DNA of 64,000 nt. Source: Georgenia sp. TF02-10 (GTDB lineage: Bacteria; Actinomycetota; Actinomycetes; Actinomycetales; Actinomycetaceae). The notes below the pieces were generated by a model that worked only from the letters and a program-made list of their open reading frames with translations, was not told where the DNA came from and ran no database searches. Of the stretch, positions 26,967 through 35,353 are shown piece after piece. The DNA lies in contig NZ_CP094289.1 in NCBI RefSeq assembly GCF_022759505.1, forward strand, positions 2,232,001 to 2,296,000, written 5' to 3'. Both the position numbers and the translations under genes were made by a program. Position 1 is the first letter of the stretch, and each line of letters starts with the position of its first letter.

Positions 26967-28933
26967 GCGCGCCGGTCCTCGAACAGCGGCTCCACGGCGT
27001 GGAGCTGGTAGGGCACCGACGCCATGACCACGCCCGGGGTGAAGAGCAGCCGGCCCTGCAGCCGCAGGGCGCTCTGGTTGTGCAGCACCTGCTCCCACCA
27101 GTGGTTGACCACGTACTGCGGGACGAAGACGACGACGAGGTCGCGCGGGGAGGCCCGCCGCACCGACCGCACGTAGTCCACTACCGGGCGGGTGATCTCC
27201 CGGAACGGGGAGTCCAGGACGGTCAGCGGTATCGGCAGGTCCGCCTCCTCCCAGGCCGCGCGCAGGGCCGCGGTCTCCTCCGGCTCGACCTCGACGGTGA
27301 CCGCCTCCAGGGTGGAGGGTCGGGTGGCCCGCGCGTAGGCCAGCGCGCGCATGGTGGGCAGGTGCAGCCGGGACACCAGGACGATGGCGTGCACCCGGGA
27401 GGGCAGCGCGCGGGCCGCGGCCAGGTCGGGCACCTGCAGGTCGCGGGCCACGCCGTCGTAGTGCCGCCGGATGGTCGTCATCAGCACGAACAGGACCGAC
27501 ATCAGCACCAGGGTGATCCAGGCGCCGTGGGTGAGCTTGGTGGCCAGCACGATGACCAGGACGACGCCGGTCAGGCACAGGCCCACGAAGTTCACCGCCC
27601 GGGAGCGGCGCATCCGGGTCCGGGCGGCCGGGTCGGTCGCGACCCGCAGCCGGCGGGTCCAGTGCCGCACCATGCCGGTCTGGGAGACCGTGAAGGAGAT
27701 GAACACCCCGACGATGTAGAGCTGGATGAGCCGGGTGACCTCGGCGTCGAACAGGACGATGAGGAGGGCGGCGGCCACCGCGAGGGCGATGATGCCGTTG
27801 GAGAAGGCCAGCCGGTCCCCGCGGGTGTGCAGCTGGCGCGGCAGGTAGCCGTCCCGGGCCAGGACCGAGCCGAGCACCGGGAAGCCGTTGAAGGCGGTGT
27901 TGGCGGCGAGCACGAGGATGATGCCGGTGACCGCGGTGACCAGGAAGAACAGCACCGGCACGCCGTCGAAGACGGCGGCGGCGATCTGACCGATGACCGG
28001 GTCCTGCCGGTAGCCGGTCACCGGGGCGCCGTCGAGGGTGAGCTGGCGGGCCGGGTCCTGGACGAACCGCACGCCGGTGCGTCCGGCGAGGAACAGGATG
28101 GACAGCAGCATGGTCGCCGAGATCGTGCCCAGGAGCAGCAGCGTGGTGGCAGCGTTGGCCGACTTCGGCTTGCGGAAGGCCGGCACCCCGTTGCTGATGG
28201 CCTCCACGCCGGTGAGCGCCGCGGAGCCGGAGGAGAACGCCCGCAGCACCAGGAACGCCCCGGCCAGGCCGGTCAGGCCCTGCTCGTGGGAGACGTCCGG
28301 GGAGATCTCGAAGCCGGCGGAGGGCGCCGGGTGCAGGGTGCCGGTGGCGGCCTGGATGAAGCCGGCCACCGCCATCAGCCCGATCGCGCCCATGAACAGG
28401 TAGACCGGGATGGCGAAGCCGGTGCCGGCCTCCCGCACGCCGCGCAGGTTGAGCAGGGTGAGGACGACGACGACGCCCACCGCGATCGCCACCTCGTGGC
28501 CGGCGGTGGCCGGGACCGCGGCGGCGAGGTACTGCACCCCGGAGGAGACGGACACCGCGACGGTCAGCACGTAGTCCACCAGCAGGGCCGCGGCGACGGT
28601 CAGCCCGGCCCGGGGCCCGAGGTTGTCGGTGGCCACCTCGTAGTCCCCGCCGCCGGAGGGGTAGGCGTGCACGGTCTGCCGGTAGGAGGCCACCACCGTC
28701 ACCATGACGACGACGACGGCGAGCCCGACCCACGGGGAGACGGTCAGCGCCGCGGTGCCCGCCAGGGCGAGGGTGAGCAGCACCTCGTCGGGGGCGTAGG
28801 CGACCGAGGAGAGGGCGTCGGAGGCGAAGACGGGCAGGGCGATCCGCTTGGGCAGCAGGGTGCCGCCCAGCCGTTCGCTGCGCATCGGGCGGCCGACGAG
28901 CATCCGCTTGAAAGCCCCAGCGATCTGTGGCAC
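26963..28933 (-). CDS. APC-superfamily permease (amino acid/potassium-type)
   Basis: The 656-residue protein has ~12 transmembrane segments followed by a C-terminal soluble region of ~170 residues. Family blocks include LPVFASDALSSVAYAPDEV, HAYPSGGGDYEVATDNLG, ALTGVEAISNGVPAFRKPK and NTAFNGFPVLGSVLARDG. This APC subgroup is encoded beside two TrkA proteins throughout the actinobacteria. Some relatives in other bacteria (KimA-type) import potassium. The divergent trkA pair here supports a role in K+ or cation transport, but the substrate is inferred. It overlaps the downstream methyltransferase gene by four bases. Confidence 0.88.
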   Translation of the reverse strand: MPQIAGAFKRMLVGRPMRSERLGGTLLPKRIALPVFASDALSSVAYAPDEVLLTLALAGTAALTVSPWVGLAVVVVMVTVVASYRQTVHAYPSGGGDYEVATDNLGPRAGLTVAAALLVDYVLTVAVSVSSGVQYLAAAVPATAGHEVAIAVGVVVVLTLLNLRGVREAGTGFAIPVYLFMGAIGLMAVAGFIQAATGTLHPAPSAGFEISPDVSHEQGLTGLAGAFLVLRAFSSGSAALTGVEAISNGVPAFRKPKSANAATTLLLLGTISATMLLSILFLAGRTGVRFVQDPARQLTLDGAPVTGYRQDPVIGQIAAAVFDGVPVLFFLVTAVTGIILVLAANTAFNGFPVLGSVLARDGYLPRQLHTRGDRLAFSNGIIALAVAAALLIVLFDAEVTRLIQLYIVGVFISFTVSQTGMVRHWTRRLRVATDPAARTRMRRSRAVNFVGLCLTGVVLVIVLATKLTHGAWITLVLMSVLFVLMTTIRRHYDGVARDLQVPDLAAARALPSRVHAIVLVSRLHLPTMRALAYARATRPSTLEAVTVEVEPEETAALRAAWEEADLPIPLTVLDSPFREITRPVVDYVRSVRRASPRDLVVVFVPQYVVNHWWEQVLHNQSALRLQGRLLFTPGVVMASVPYQLHAVEPLFEDRRA

Positions 28934-28987
28934 GAGGCATCATGCTATGCCGCGCGGGCGGCGCCTGCGCCGGCTCGGGCGGTGGTG

Positions 28988-29053
28988 CCGGCCACCCCGG
29001 GGGGAGGAGCCGGCCACCCCGGGGGGAGGAGCCGGCCACCCCGGGGGGAGGGG
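28988..29053. repeat. Three tandem 22-bp repeats between the permease and trkA genes
   Basis: Perfect or nearly perfect units CCGGCCACCCCGGGGGGAGG+AG lie at 28988-29009, 29010-29031 and 29032-29053, in the divergent spacer between the APC permease and the first trkA gene. Each contains the palindromic CCCCGGGG, so each unit could bind a dimeric regulator. No riboswitch was recognised here. Confidence 0.85.
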
Positions 29054-29146
29054 TCGGCTGCGGCCGGAGAGCCGGCGCGACCCCGGTGGCGCCGGCCGCC
29101 CCGGTCCGGTCGATCTCGGCCCGCCCGGCGGGTAGCGTCACCGCCT

Positions 29147-29812
29147 GTGCACTTCGTCATCATGGGCTGCGGCCGGGTGGGTGCCACCCTGGCGGCCCAG
29201 CTGGAGGCCAACGGCCACTCGGTCGCCGTCGTGGACCAGAACCCGGAGGCCTTCCGGCGGCTGTCGGAGGACTTCGAGGGCCGGCGGGTCACCGGCGTGG
29301 GCTTCGACCGTGACGCCCTGACCCAGGCCGGGATCGAGGACGCCTACGCCTTCGCGGCCGTCTCCTCCGGGGACAACTCCAACGTCATCGCCGCGCGGGT
29401 GGCGCGCGAGACGTTCGGCGTGGGCAACGTCGTCGCCCGCATCTACGACCCCCGCCGGGCCGAGGTGTACCAGCGCCTGGGCATCCCCACGGTGGCCACC
29501 GTGCGCTGGACGGCCGATCAGGTGCTGCGCCGGCTGCTGCCGGCCGGGGCCGTCTCGGAGTACCAGGACGCCTCCTCCCAGGTCTCGCTGGTCGGGGTGG
29601 ACGTGCACCCGGCCTGGGTCGGGCAGGACCTGGCCCGGATCGAGGACGTCACCCAGGCCCGGGTGGCCTACCTGACCCGGCTCGGGCAGGGGCTCGTCCC
29701 GACGCCCGGCACCGTGGTCCAGGAGCACGACCTCGTCCACCTGATGGTGGCCACCGACCGGGTCGGCACGGTCCAGCGGCTGCTCGCCGCGAGGCCGAGG
29801 ACGGAGGACTGA
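29147..29812 (+). CDS. trkA: TrkA-family potassium-uptake regulatory protein (first copy)
   Basis: The 221-residue protein has an RCK-N Rossmann domain (FVIMGCGRVGATLAAQLEANG with GxGxxG, NSNVIAARVARETFGVGN) and an RCK-C domain at about residues 140-215. It binds NAD(H)/ATP and gates a potassium channel or transporter. The start is a GTG; the open frame extending far upstream is shadow sequence. It overlaps the next trkA gene by one base (TGATG), and the pair is divergent from the APC permease. Together they form the conserved two-gene TrkA module of actinobacteria, probably regulating that permease or a separate Trk/Ktr system. Confidence 0.92.
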   Translation: MHFVIMGCGRVGATLAAQLEANGHSVAVVDQNPEAFRRLSEDFEGRRVTGVGFDRDALTQAGIEDAYAFAAVSSGDNSNVIAARVARETFGVGNVVARIYDPRRAEVYQRLGIPTVATVRWTADQVLRRLLPAGAVSEYQDASSQVSLVGVDVHPAWVGQDLARIEDVTQARVAYLTRLGQGLVPTPGTVVQEHDLVHLMVATDRVGTVQRLLAARPRTED

Positions 29813-30531
29813 TGCGCGTCGTCATCGCCGGGGCCGGCTCGGTGGGCCGGTCCATCGCCCGCGAGCTCCTCGCCCACGGCCACGGGGTCGTGCTCGTCGA
29901 CCGCAGCCCCGCCGCGATGCGGGTCGCCAGCGTCGCCGAGGCCGAGTGGCTGCTCGCCGACGCCTGCGAGCCCAGCGCGCTGGTCGAGGCGCAGGTGGCC
30001 GACTGCGACGTCGTCGTCGCGGCGACCGGGGACGACAAGGTCAACCTCGTCGTGTCCCTGCTGGCCAAGACCGAGTTCGGGGTGCCGCGGGTGGTGGCCC
30101 GGGTGAACAACCCCAAGAACGAGTGGATGTTCGACGAGGCCTGGGGGGTGGACGTGCAGGTCTCCACCCCGCGGTTCATGACCGCGCTGGTGGAGGAGGC
30201 GGTCAGCGTCGGGGACCTGGTGCGGATCTTCCGGTTCCACCAGTCCGGCGCGAGCATGTACGAGATCACCCTGCCGCCCCGCTCCCCGGTCGCCGGGCGC
30301 CGGCTCGGTCAGGTGGCCTGGCCGCCGGAGACGGTCCTGGCCGCCGTGATCCGGGAGGACCGGCCGTTCGCCCCGAGCCAGGACGACACCCTGGAGGAGG
30401 GCGACGAGCTCCTCTTCGTGGTCTCGGCGATGGCCCAGGACGGCGACCTCACCGACCTGCAGGAGCTGCTCGCTCCCGCACCAGCACCCACGTCAACCAC
30501 AGCGTCAGGCCCCACAGCGGCAGCCCCATGA
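29812..30531 (+). CDS. trkA: TrkA-family potassium-uptake regulatory protein (second copy)
   Basis: The 239-residue protein starts MRVVIAGAGSVGRSIARELL (RCK-N, GxGxxG) and continues with CDVVVAATGDDKVNLVVSLLAK and VPRVVARVNNPKNEWMF. The RCK-C part carries SVGDLVRIFRFHQSG. It is coupled to the first trkA gene by a one-base overlap. The last ~18 residues (APAPAPTSTTASGPTAAAP-type) are low complexity and lie on sequence that codes, in the opposite strand, for the end of the DUF3159 protein, an 83-bp convergent overlap. This suggests the original stop was lost and the tail is a late addition. Confidence 0.92.
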   Translation: MRVVIAGAGSVGRSIARELLAHGHGVVLVDRSPAAMRVASVAEAEWLLADACEPSALVEAQVADCDVVVAATGDDKVNLVVSLLAKTEFGVPRVVARVNNPKNEWMFDEAWGVDVQVSTPRFMTALVEEAVSVGDLVRIFRFHQSGASMYEITLPPRSPVAGRRLGQVAWPPETVLAAVIREDRPFAPSQDDTLEEGDELLFVVSAMAQDGDLTDLQELLAPAPAPTSTTASGPTAAAP

Positions 30532-31246
30532 CCAGCCGGGCGGTGCCCAGCCAGGCGACCTCGGCGTGCAGGTAGAGCGGGACCTGCACGAGCAGCCGCG
30601 CGCCGAACATCGCCACCCACAGCCAGGTGGCCCAGGTGTACCGGGCCCGCCGGCCGCGCTGGGCCGGGTCGGTGCGCCAGGACATGTCCTGCCCGCGCAG
30701 CAGCGCCACGACGACGCCGACCGCGGGCCAGCGCGCCGCCAGCGCCAGCAGCAGCCCGGCCGCGTAGGCGGCGTTGGTCCACAGGCCCATGGCGAAGTAG
30801 TTCTCGGCCCGGCCGGACTGCCAGGCCCACACCACGCCGACGGCGACGCCCAGCAGCCCGCCGACGGCCTGGGTCGGCGGGGTGCGCTGGATGAGCCGGA
30901 GCGCCATCGAGACCACGGCGACGGCGAGGGAGGCCACCAGCGGCGGCACGAGCTCGCGGGTGGCGACGAAGACGACGACGAAGACGGCCCCGGGGGCCAT
31001 CGACTCCACCAGGCCCCGCACGCCGCCGACGGAGTCCGCTAGCGAGAACTGGGGGCCGGTGAGCTGGCCGAGCGCCCCGGCCGGCGCGCCGGGTCCGCCG
31101 GGCAGCGTGACGCCCGGCGTGCCGGGAGCCTGTGGGTCGGCGGCCTGCGCCTCAGCGCCCGAGGGCCCCGCGGCCTGCGGCTCGGCGGTCTCGGGCCCGG
31201 CGGTCTCAGGCCCGGCGTCCGCGCCGTCGCCGCGGCCGCCGCTCAC
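30449..31246 (-). CDS. DUF3159 family membrane protein
   Basis: The 265-residue protein has a low-complexity Ala/Gly/Pro-rich first ~60 residues, then the DUF3159 block with FSLADSVGGVRGLVESMAP and about six transmembrane segments (AVFVVVFVATRELV, LVASLAVAVVSMALRL, AVGGLLGVAVGVVWAW, LWTNAAYAAGLLLALAAR, TWLWVAMFGARLLVQV, LVMGLPLWGLTLWLTWVLV). The family is of unknown function and is restricted to actinobacteria. It overlaps the OB-fold gene start by four bases (ATGA), and its 3' end overlaps trkA by 83 bp. It belongs to the conserved DUF3710-OB-DUF3159 operon. Confidence 0.9.
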   Translation of the reverse strand: MSGGRGDGADAGPETAGPETAEPQAAGPSGAEAQAADPQAPGTPGVTLPGGPGAPAGALGQLTGPQFSLADSVGGVRGLVESMAPGAVFVVVFVATRELVPPLVASLAVAVVSMALRLIQRTPPTQAVGGLLGVAVGVVWAWQSGRAENYFAMGLWTNAAYAAGLLLALAARWPAVGVVVALLRGQDMSWRTDPAQRGRRARYTWATWLWVAMFGARLLVQVPLYLHAEVAWLGTARLVMGLPLWGLTLWLTWVLVRERAAPAGR

Positions 31247-31611
31247 TGCTGGCCCCCGGGCGGGCTCAGCCGGTAGGCGGGGTTGAAGATGGCGAGCCGA
31301 CCGCGATCGTCGAGGACCATCCCCTCGGCCAGCAGCCGGCGGCCCGGCTCGATGCCGGGCACCTCGTGGCGGCCGAGGAAGATCAGGTCCATCGTGCCGG
31401 AGCCGTCGTAGAGCCGGGCGACCAGCGCCGGGGCCTGACCGCGGGGCCGGTACGTCAGCGCCGAGACGACGCCGTAGACCCGGGCCGGCCGACGGGGCTG
31501 GACCTCGGCGACCGGCGTCGCGCCGTGGGCGCGGCAGATCGCCAGCTCGTCGGCGGCCTCGAGCTCCTCGCGGGAGGCGGCGAGGCGGTGCAGGGCGTCG
31601 CGCAGGGGCAT
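31243..31611 (-). CDS. OB-fold nucleic-acid-binding protein
   Basis: The 122-residue protein has an OB-fold: ARVYGVVSALTYRPRGQAP, LVARLYDGSGTMDLIFLGRH, VPGIEPGRRLLAEGMVL. In actinobacteria this small protein sits between DUF3710 and DUF3159, exactly as here, with TGATG coupling to the upstream gene and ATGA coupling to the downstream one. OB-folds bind single-stranded nucleic acid, but the target of this family is not known. There is no catalytic motif. Confidence 0.88.
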   Translation of the reverse strand: MPLRDALHRLAASREELEAADELAICRAHGATPVAEVQPRRPARVYGVVSALTYRPRGQAPALVARLYDGSGTMDLIFLGRHEVPGIEPGRRLLAEGMVLDDRGRLAIFNPAYRLSPPGGQQ

Positions 31612-32390
31612 CAGCGGACCTCGGTGATCTCCGGCCCCCGGGCCAGGGGGTCGAACGAGGGGGTCTCCGGCGCGCCCGGGGCGGGGGCGGGCGCGGGCTT
31701 GCCGGGGGCGGTGAGCAGGAGCACGTCGCGGGGGGCCCGGGCCTCCGGGCCGCGCACGACGACGACGTCGGCGAGCAGCTCCTCCAGCGGCGCCGCGGCG
31801 TCCGGTTCGACGGCGGCCTTGCCGGTCAGCACGGCGCGGAGGAACCAGCGCGGCCCGTCGACGCCGACGAACCGGGCCGGCCGGTGCGCGCTGCGCCCGT
31901 CCGGGGTCTTGACCGGCAGCCGGGCGACCAGCTCGGTGCCGAACGGGCCCTCGGCCTCCTCCGCCGTGCCGCCCTGCTTGCTGACCGAGGCGGCGATCTC
32001 GTCGCGCAGCTCGGCCCAGATGCCCGTGGAGCGCGGGGCGGCGAAGACCTGCAGCTGCATGGCCGAGCCGTCCAGGCCCAGGGTCACCGCCACGATCGTG
32101 CGGGCCTTGCGCTCCATCTCCAGCCGGACCTGCAGCCCGGCGCGGGCGGGCACCCGCAGCGCCCCCAGGTCCAGCCGGGTGCCGAGGTCGGGGACGTCGG
32201 CGACGTCGAAGGGGCCGCGCGCGGCGGCCTCGTCGGTCTTCGCCGCGGCAGCGCCGCCCGCGGCGGCTGCACCGCCCTCGGCGGCGGCGTCCGTCTCGGC
32301 CGGCGCTCCCGTCTCCGGCGCGGACCCGGCCGCCTCGGCGGCGGTGTCCTGCGGACGGTCGGCGCGCCGGCGGCGCGAGAACAGGCTCAT
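31611..32390 (-). CDS. DUF3710 family protein
   Basis: The 259-residue protein opens with a basic MSLFSRRRRADR, then an Ala/Glu-rich linker, then the conserved domain: GPFDVADVPDLGTRLDLGAL, RVPARAGLQVRLEMER, AAPRSTGIWAELRDEIA, RFVGVDGPRWFLRAVLTGKA. The C-terminus is Pro-rich with ARGPEITEV. DUF3710 proteins are actinobacterial and uncharacterised. The start is an ATG with GAGGAG at 9 bp. The stop overlaps the OB-fold start (TGATG). Upstream, where other actinobacteria have dut, there is only a non-coding spacer. Confidence 0.88.
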   Translation of the reverse strand: MSLFSRRRRADRPQDTAAEAAGSAPETGAPAETDAAAEGGAAAAGGAAAAKTDEAAARGPFDVADVPDLGTRLDLGALRVPARAGLQVRLEMERKARTIVAVTLGLDGSAMQLQVFAAPRSTGIWAELRDEIAASVSKQGGTAEEAEGPFGTELVARLPVKTPDGRSAHRPARFVGVDGPRWFLRAVLTGKAAVEPDAAAPLEELLADVVVVRGPEARAPRDVLLLTAPGKPAPAPAPGAPETPSFDPLARGPEITEVR

Positions 32391-32727
32391 CGGGTGGTCT
32401 CCTCGGACATCGTGGCTAGCTGGCCCCGGCTCCGGGGCGGGTACAGACGGTGGGCCACCGGCCGGCCCCGGCCCGGCGGTCCAGGGTCCCACCGGTCGCC
32501 GGCGGTGGCTGGTGGTGGTGCAGCGGCCGGTGGCCGGGTGCCGGCTGCCGGTCGGGCACCGGCTGGCGGCCGGAGGCCGGCGCCCCGGCCGTCCCGACTG
32601 TACCCGCGCCCGGGCCAGCTGGGCCCGCGCGACGGCGTCCGGGCTGCTGAGCCCGCGCGACGCCCGCGTCGGCGTCCCGGCCTGCTGCGCCGCGTCCGGG
32701 CCCGGGCGGGGGTGGCACAGTAGGCGC
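32391..32727. other. 337-bp spacer at the position usually occupied by dut
   Basis: The divergent spacer between DUF3710 (minus) and DUF3093 (plus) has no credible coding region. Long frames on both strands here are GC-composition artefacts. In most actinobacteria the dUTPase gene dut stands between these two. No dUTPase motif (such as GSTGRG or YAPSRS-like strands) was found in any frame. Short CCGGCCCCGG-type palindromes are present but no repeat array. Confidence 0.6.
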
Positions 32728-33204
32728 ATGACCACGCGGTACACCGAGCGGCTGCTCCCCGGGCCCGGTGGCCTGGTCGTCGTGGCGCTCGCCGGTCTGG
32801 CCTGCGGGGTGCTCGCCCTGCCGATCGGCGGCGGCGCCGCGGCGCTGGTGGTCGGGGTGCTCGGCACGCTGGCCGTCGGGGCGATCGTGGCCCTGTCGTC
32901 CCCGGTGGTCGCCGTCGTCGCCGGCGGGGACCCGGCCGACGGCGGGCAGGCGGAGGAGCTCCGGCTGCGGGCCGGCGGGGCGGTCATCCCGGTCGGTGCG
33001 CTCGGTCCCGGCGAGGTCCTCGACGCCGAGGGGCTGCGTCAGGCGCTCGGGGTGTCGGCCGACGCCCGGGACTGGGTGTGCCAGCGGCCGTGGGTGCGCT
33101 CGGCGGTACGCCTGCCGGTGACGGACCCGCGGGACGCGACGCCGTCGTGGGTAGTGTGCACGCGCCGGCCCGCGCAGCTGCTCGCTGCGCTGGACCGGCG
33201 CTGA
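32728..33204 (+). CDS. DUF3093 family membrane protein
   Basis: The 158-residue protein begins TTRYTERLLPGPGGLVVVAL, the conserved start of DUF3093, with two adjacent transmembrane helices up to about residue 70 (LVVVALAGLACGVLALPIGG, ALVVGVLGTLAVGAIVALSS). A soluble domain follows with RDWVCQRPWVRSAVRLPVTDP and ATPSWVVCTRRPAQL. The family is actinobacterial and uncharacterised, next to dut and DUF4193. The 3' end lies 11 bp from the convergent DUF4193 gene. Confidence 0.9.
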   Translation: MTTRYTERLLPGPGGLVVVALAGLACGVLALPIGGGAAALVVGVLGTLAVGAIVALSSPVVAVVAGGDPADGGQAEELRLRAGGAVIPVGALGPGEVLDAEGLRQALGVSADARDWVCQRPWVRSAVRLPVTDPRDATPSWVVCTRRPAQLLAALDRR

Positions 33205-33215
33205 GGTCGGGTGGG

Positions 33216-33515
33216 TCAGGCGGCGCACTCGGAGCAGATGAGCTGGCCGTTGTCCTCGTAGGCAAGCTGGCTGCGGTGGTGCACCAGGAAGCACTTGGCG
33301 CAGGTGAACTCGTCAGCCTGGCGCGGCAGCACTCGCACGGAGAGCTCCTCGCCGGACAGGTCGGCGCCGGGCAGCTCGAAGCTGTCGGCGACGTCGGCCT
33401 CGTCCTCGTCCACCGAGGGCGAGACCTTCTCGTTGCGGCGGGCCTTGAGCTCCTCGATGGAGTCCTCGCCCAGGTCTTCTTCGGTCTTGCGCGGTGCGTC
33501 GTAGTCGGTCGCCAT
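33216..33515 (-). CDS. DUF4193 family zinc-ribbon-like protein
   Basis: The 99-residue protein starts MATDYDAPRKTEEDLGEDS and ends with a zinc-binding motif FTCAKCFLVHHRSQLA...LICSECAA (two CxxC pairs), as in the whole DUF4193 family. The central part is acidic. The family is small, highly conserved in actinobacteria and of unknown function. A GGAG lies 12 bp before the ATG, a rather long spacing. The open frame extends upstream but without family similarity. Confidence 0.92.
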   Translation of the reverse strand: MATDYDAPRKTEEDLGEDSIEELKARRNEKVSPSVDEDEADVADSFELPGADLSGEELSVRVLPRQADEFTCAKCFLVHHRSQLAYEDNGQLICSECAA

Positions 33516-33937
33516 CTCGGCGTCACGCTCCGGTTCTTCTTCGTCGTGTCGGGGCTGGGTGGCACGCGGTGCCGGCCCGTGGGATTCAACGTCTGGGACG
33601 CCCTGGTGTTCCCGCGGACACCGGATTGTGCCCCACCGCCGGCGGTGCTGCCCACGCCGTGGCCAGACAGTGGCGAGACTCACAGCCCGTACCCGTCCAC
33701 AACCTCGGGTGCGCTCGGCGCACGTCGTCGGGCGCGGCCAGGTTCCGCCGTCGGGGCCACCACCGCCCGGGCCCGCGGGCGCGACCACTGCCCCGCCGTC
33801 GGGCGACCAGGCCCACAAGGGCGCGACGAAGCCCGCGCCGCCTACGGTGGCGGGTGCCGAAACACACCGCCGCGAATGCGCGGTGCCCGGCCCGGCGGGT
33901 GGCACCCTCGTGAGCAGTAGGCCCCCAAGGAGGACCG
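33516..33937. other. 422-bp divergent spacer between DUF4193 and sepH
   Basis: This spacer must hold both divergent promoters. No gene, repeat or RNA was recognised; open frames through it have no motifs. The only clear element is AAGGAGG just before the sepH start. Confidence 0.5.
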
Positions 33938-35209
33938 ATGGTTGAGCTCGAGCTGCTCGGGATCCACGGTGACGGCGAGCACCTCTCGCTGACCGACCCC
34001 GACGGTCGGCGGTACCTGCTCCCGATCGACGACACCCTGCGCGCCGCCGTGCGGCGGGACCGCCCGCGGCTGGAGGCGCTGCAGGCGGCCGGCGAGTCGG
34101 CGCTGCGGCCCAAGGACATCCAGTCCCTGATCCGGGCCGGGGCGTCGGTGACCGAGGTGGCCGAGATGTCCGGGCTGCCGGTGGAGCACGTGCGCCGGTA
34201 CGAGGGCCCGGTGCTGGCCGAACGGGCCTGGGTGGTCCAGCAGGCGCAGGCCCAGCGGATCGGTCACGACGGCGACGCCCCCCGCCTGGGCGACCTCGTC
34301 GTGGACCGGCTCGCCGCCCGCGGCGTAGCCGTGCAGTCCCTGGACTGGGACGCGGTCCGCCGGCCGGGCGGGCCGTGGGAGGTCCTGGTCACCTTCGTCG
34401 CCGCCGACCGGGAGCGGGAGGCGCGCTGGGAGATGGACCTCGCCGCCCGCACGCTGCACGCCGTCGACGACGAGGCCCGCTGGCTCTCCGAGACGGAGGT
34501 GGGGCCTGGGTTCGCGCCGCGGCGGCACCTGTCGACGGTGGGCGCCGGGCGGGCCCCCTTCGACGTCGAGGCCGCCGGCAGCCACCCGGCCGACGGCCCG
34601 CCGCCCGCCACCGACGGCGCGGGGGCCGACGGCGCCGCCGGCACGGACGTGCTGCTGGCCGAGCTCGCCGCGCACCGCGGCACCCGGGTGCCGCCCGAGC
34701 CGGAGGAGGACGACGGCGACCCGTGGTCGATCCCCGGCGCGCACCCGCCGGCCTCCCGGCCCGAGGAGGCGGTGGACGCCCACGTCCTCGCCCTCCCCCG
34801 GCGCGGGTCGACCCGGGCCGGCGCGGAGCCGGAGCCCGGCACGACCCCGGCGCTCCCCGCGCGCGAGGCCGGGGCGACGGCCGGCCCGGCCGAGCCCGGG
34901 ACCACCCCGGCCCTCCCGGGCGGTCCCGCGCCGGCCGCGGGCGACCCGGCCGACCTGATCGAGCGCGGAACCACCCCGGCGCTGCCCGCCCCCAGCGACG
35001 CAGCGTCGACCGGGCCCACGACCGGGGCGGATGAGCGGCCGGCCGGTGGCCCGCCGTCGTCGGCTGCGGCGCAGGGCCCGTCGGGACGCCCCGGGGCGGA
35101 CCAGGCGGCCCCGCGCCGGGAGGCCGGCGCCGCCCGGTCCGGCCGGCGCAACGCCCGGCGGAGCGTGCCCAGCTGGGACGAGATCGTCTTCGGCGCCAAG
35201 CCGGAGTAG
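33938..35209 (+). CDS. sepH: Cell-division protein SepH
   Basis: The 423-residue protein starts MVELELLGIHGDGEHLSLTD, the typical SepH beginning. A helix-turn-helix (about residues 58-86: LRPKDIQSLIRAGASVTEVA, EMSGLPVEHVRRYEGPV) is the FtsZ-binding DUF3071 core. SepH stimulates FtsZ filament assembly in Streptomyces and mycobacteria. The middle and C-terminal parts are disordered and carry repeated GTTPALP units (about 290-350). The conserved tail RRSVPSWDEIVFGAKPE ends the protein. A strong AAGGAGG site fixes the start. It is divergent from DUF4193, the normal actinobacterial arrangement. Confidence 0.95.
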   Translation: MVELELLGIHGDGEHLSLTDPDGRRYLLPIDDTLRAAVRRDRPRLEALQAAGESALRPKDIQSLIRAGASVTEVAEMSGLPVEHVRRYEGPVLAERAWVVQQAQAQRIGHDGDAPRLGDLVVDRLAARGVAVQSLDWDAVRRPGGPWEVLVTFVAADREREARWEMDLAARTLHAVDDEARWLSETEVGPGFAPRRHLSTVGAGRAPFDVEAAGSHPADGPPPATDGAGADGAAGTDVLLAELAAHRGTRVPPEPEEDDGDPWSIPGAHPPASRPEEAVDAHVLALPRRGSTRAGAEPEPGTTPALPAREAGATAGPAEPGTTPALPGGPAPAAGDPADLIERGTTPALPAPSDAASTGPTTGADERPAGGPPSSAAAQGPSGRPGADQAAPRREAGAARSGRRNARRSVPSWDEIVFGAKPE

Positions 35210-35353
35210 CGCCCGCCGCCGTCGCCGGTTGGCCCGACCGCGCGCTGTTGGCCGGCTCGGCTCGATCAGCATGGGCCCACCGGCCCGCCCCGTCGGCCCG
35301 GCCGCCTCAGGCGCGACGCCGGCCCCGCCCCGCTGGCCCGGCCGCGCCGGCGT

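Noticed and set aside
28934-29146. Possible cyclic-di-AMP (ydaO) riboswitch before the potassium-related genes
   Set aside because: The spacer is filled by GC-rich tandem repeats and none of the ydaO signature was seen.
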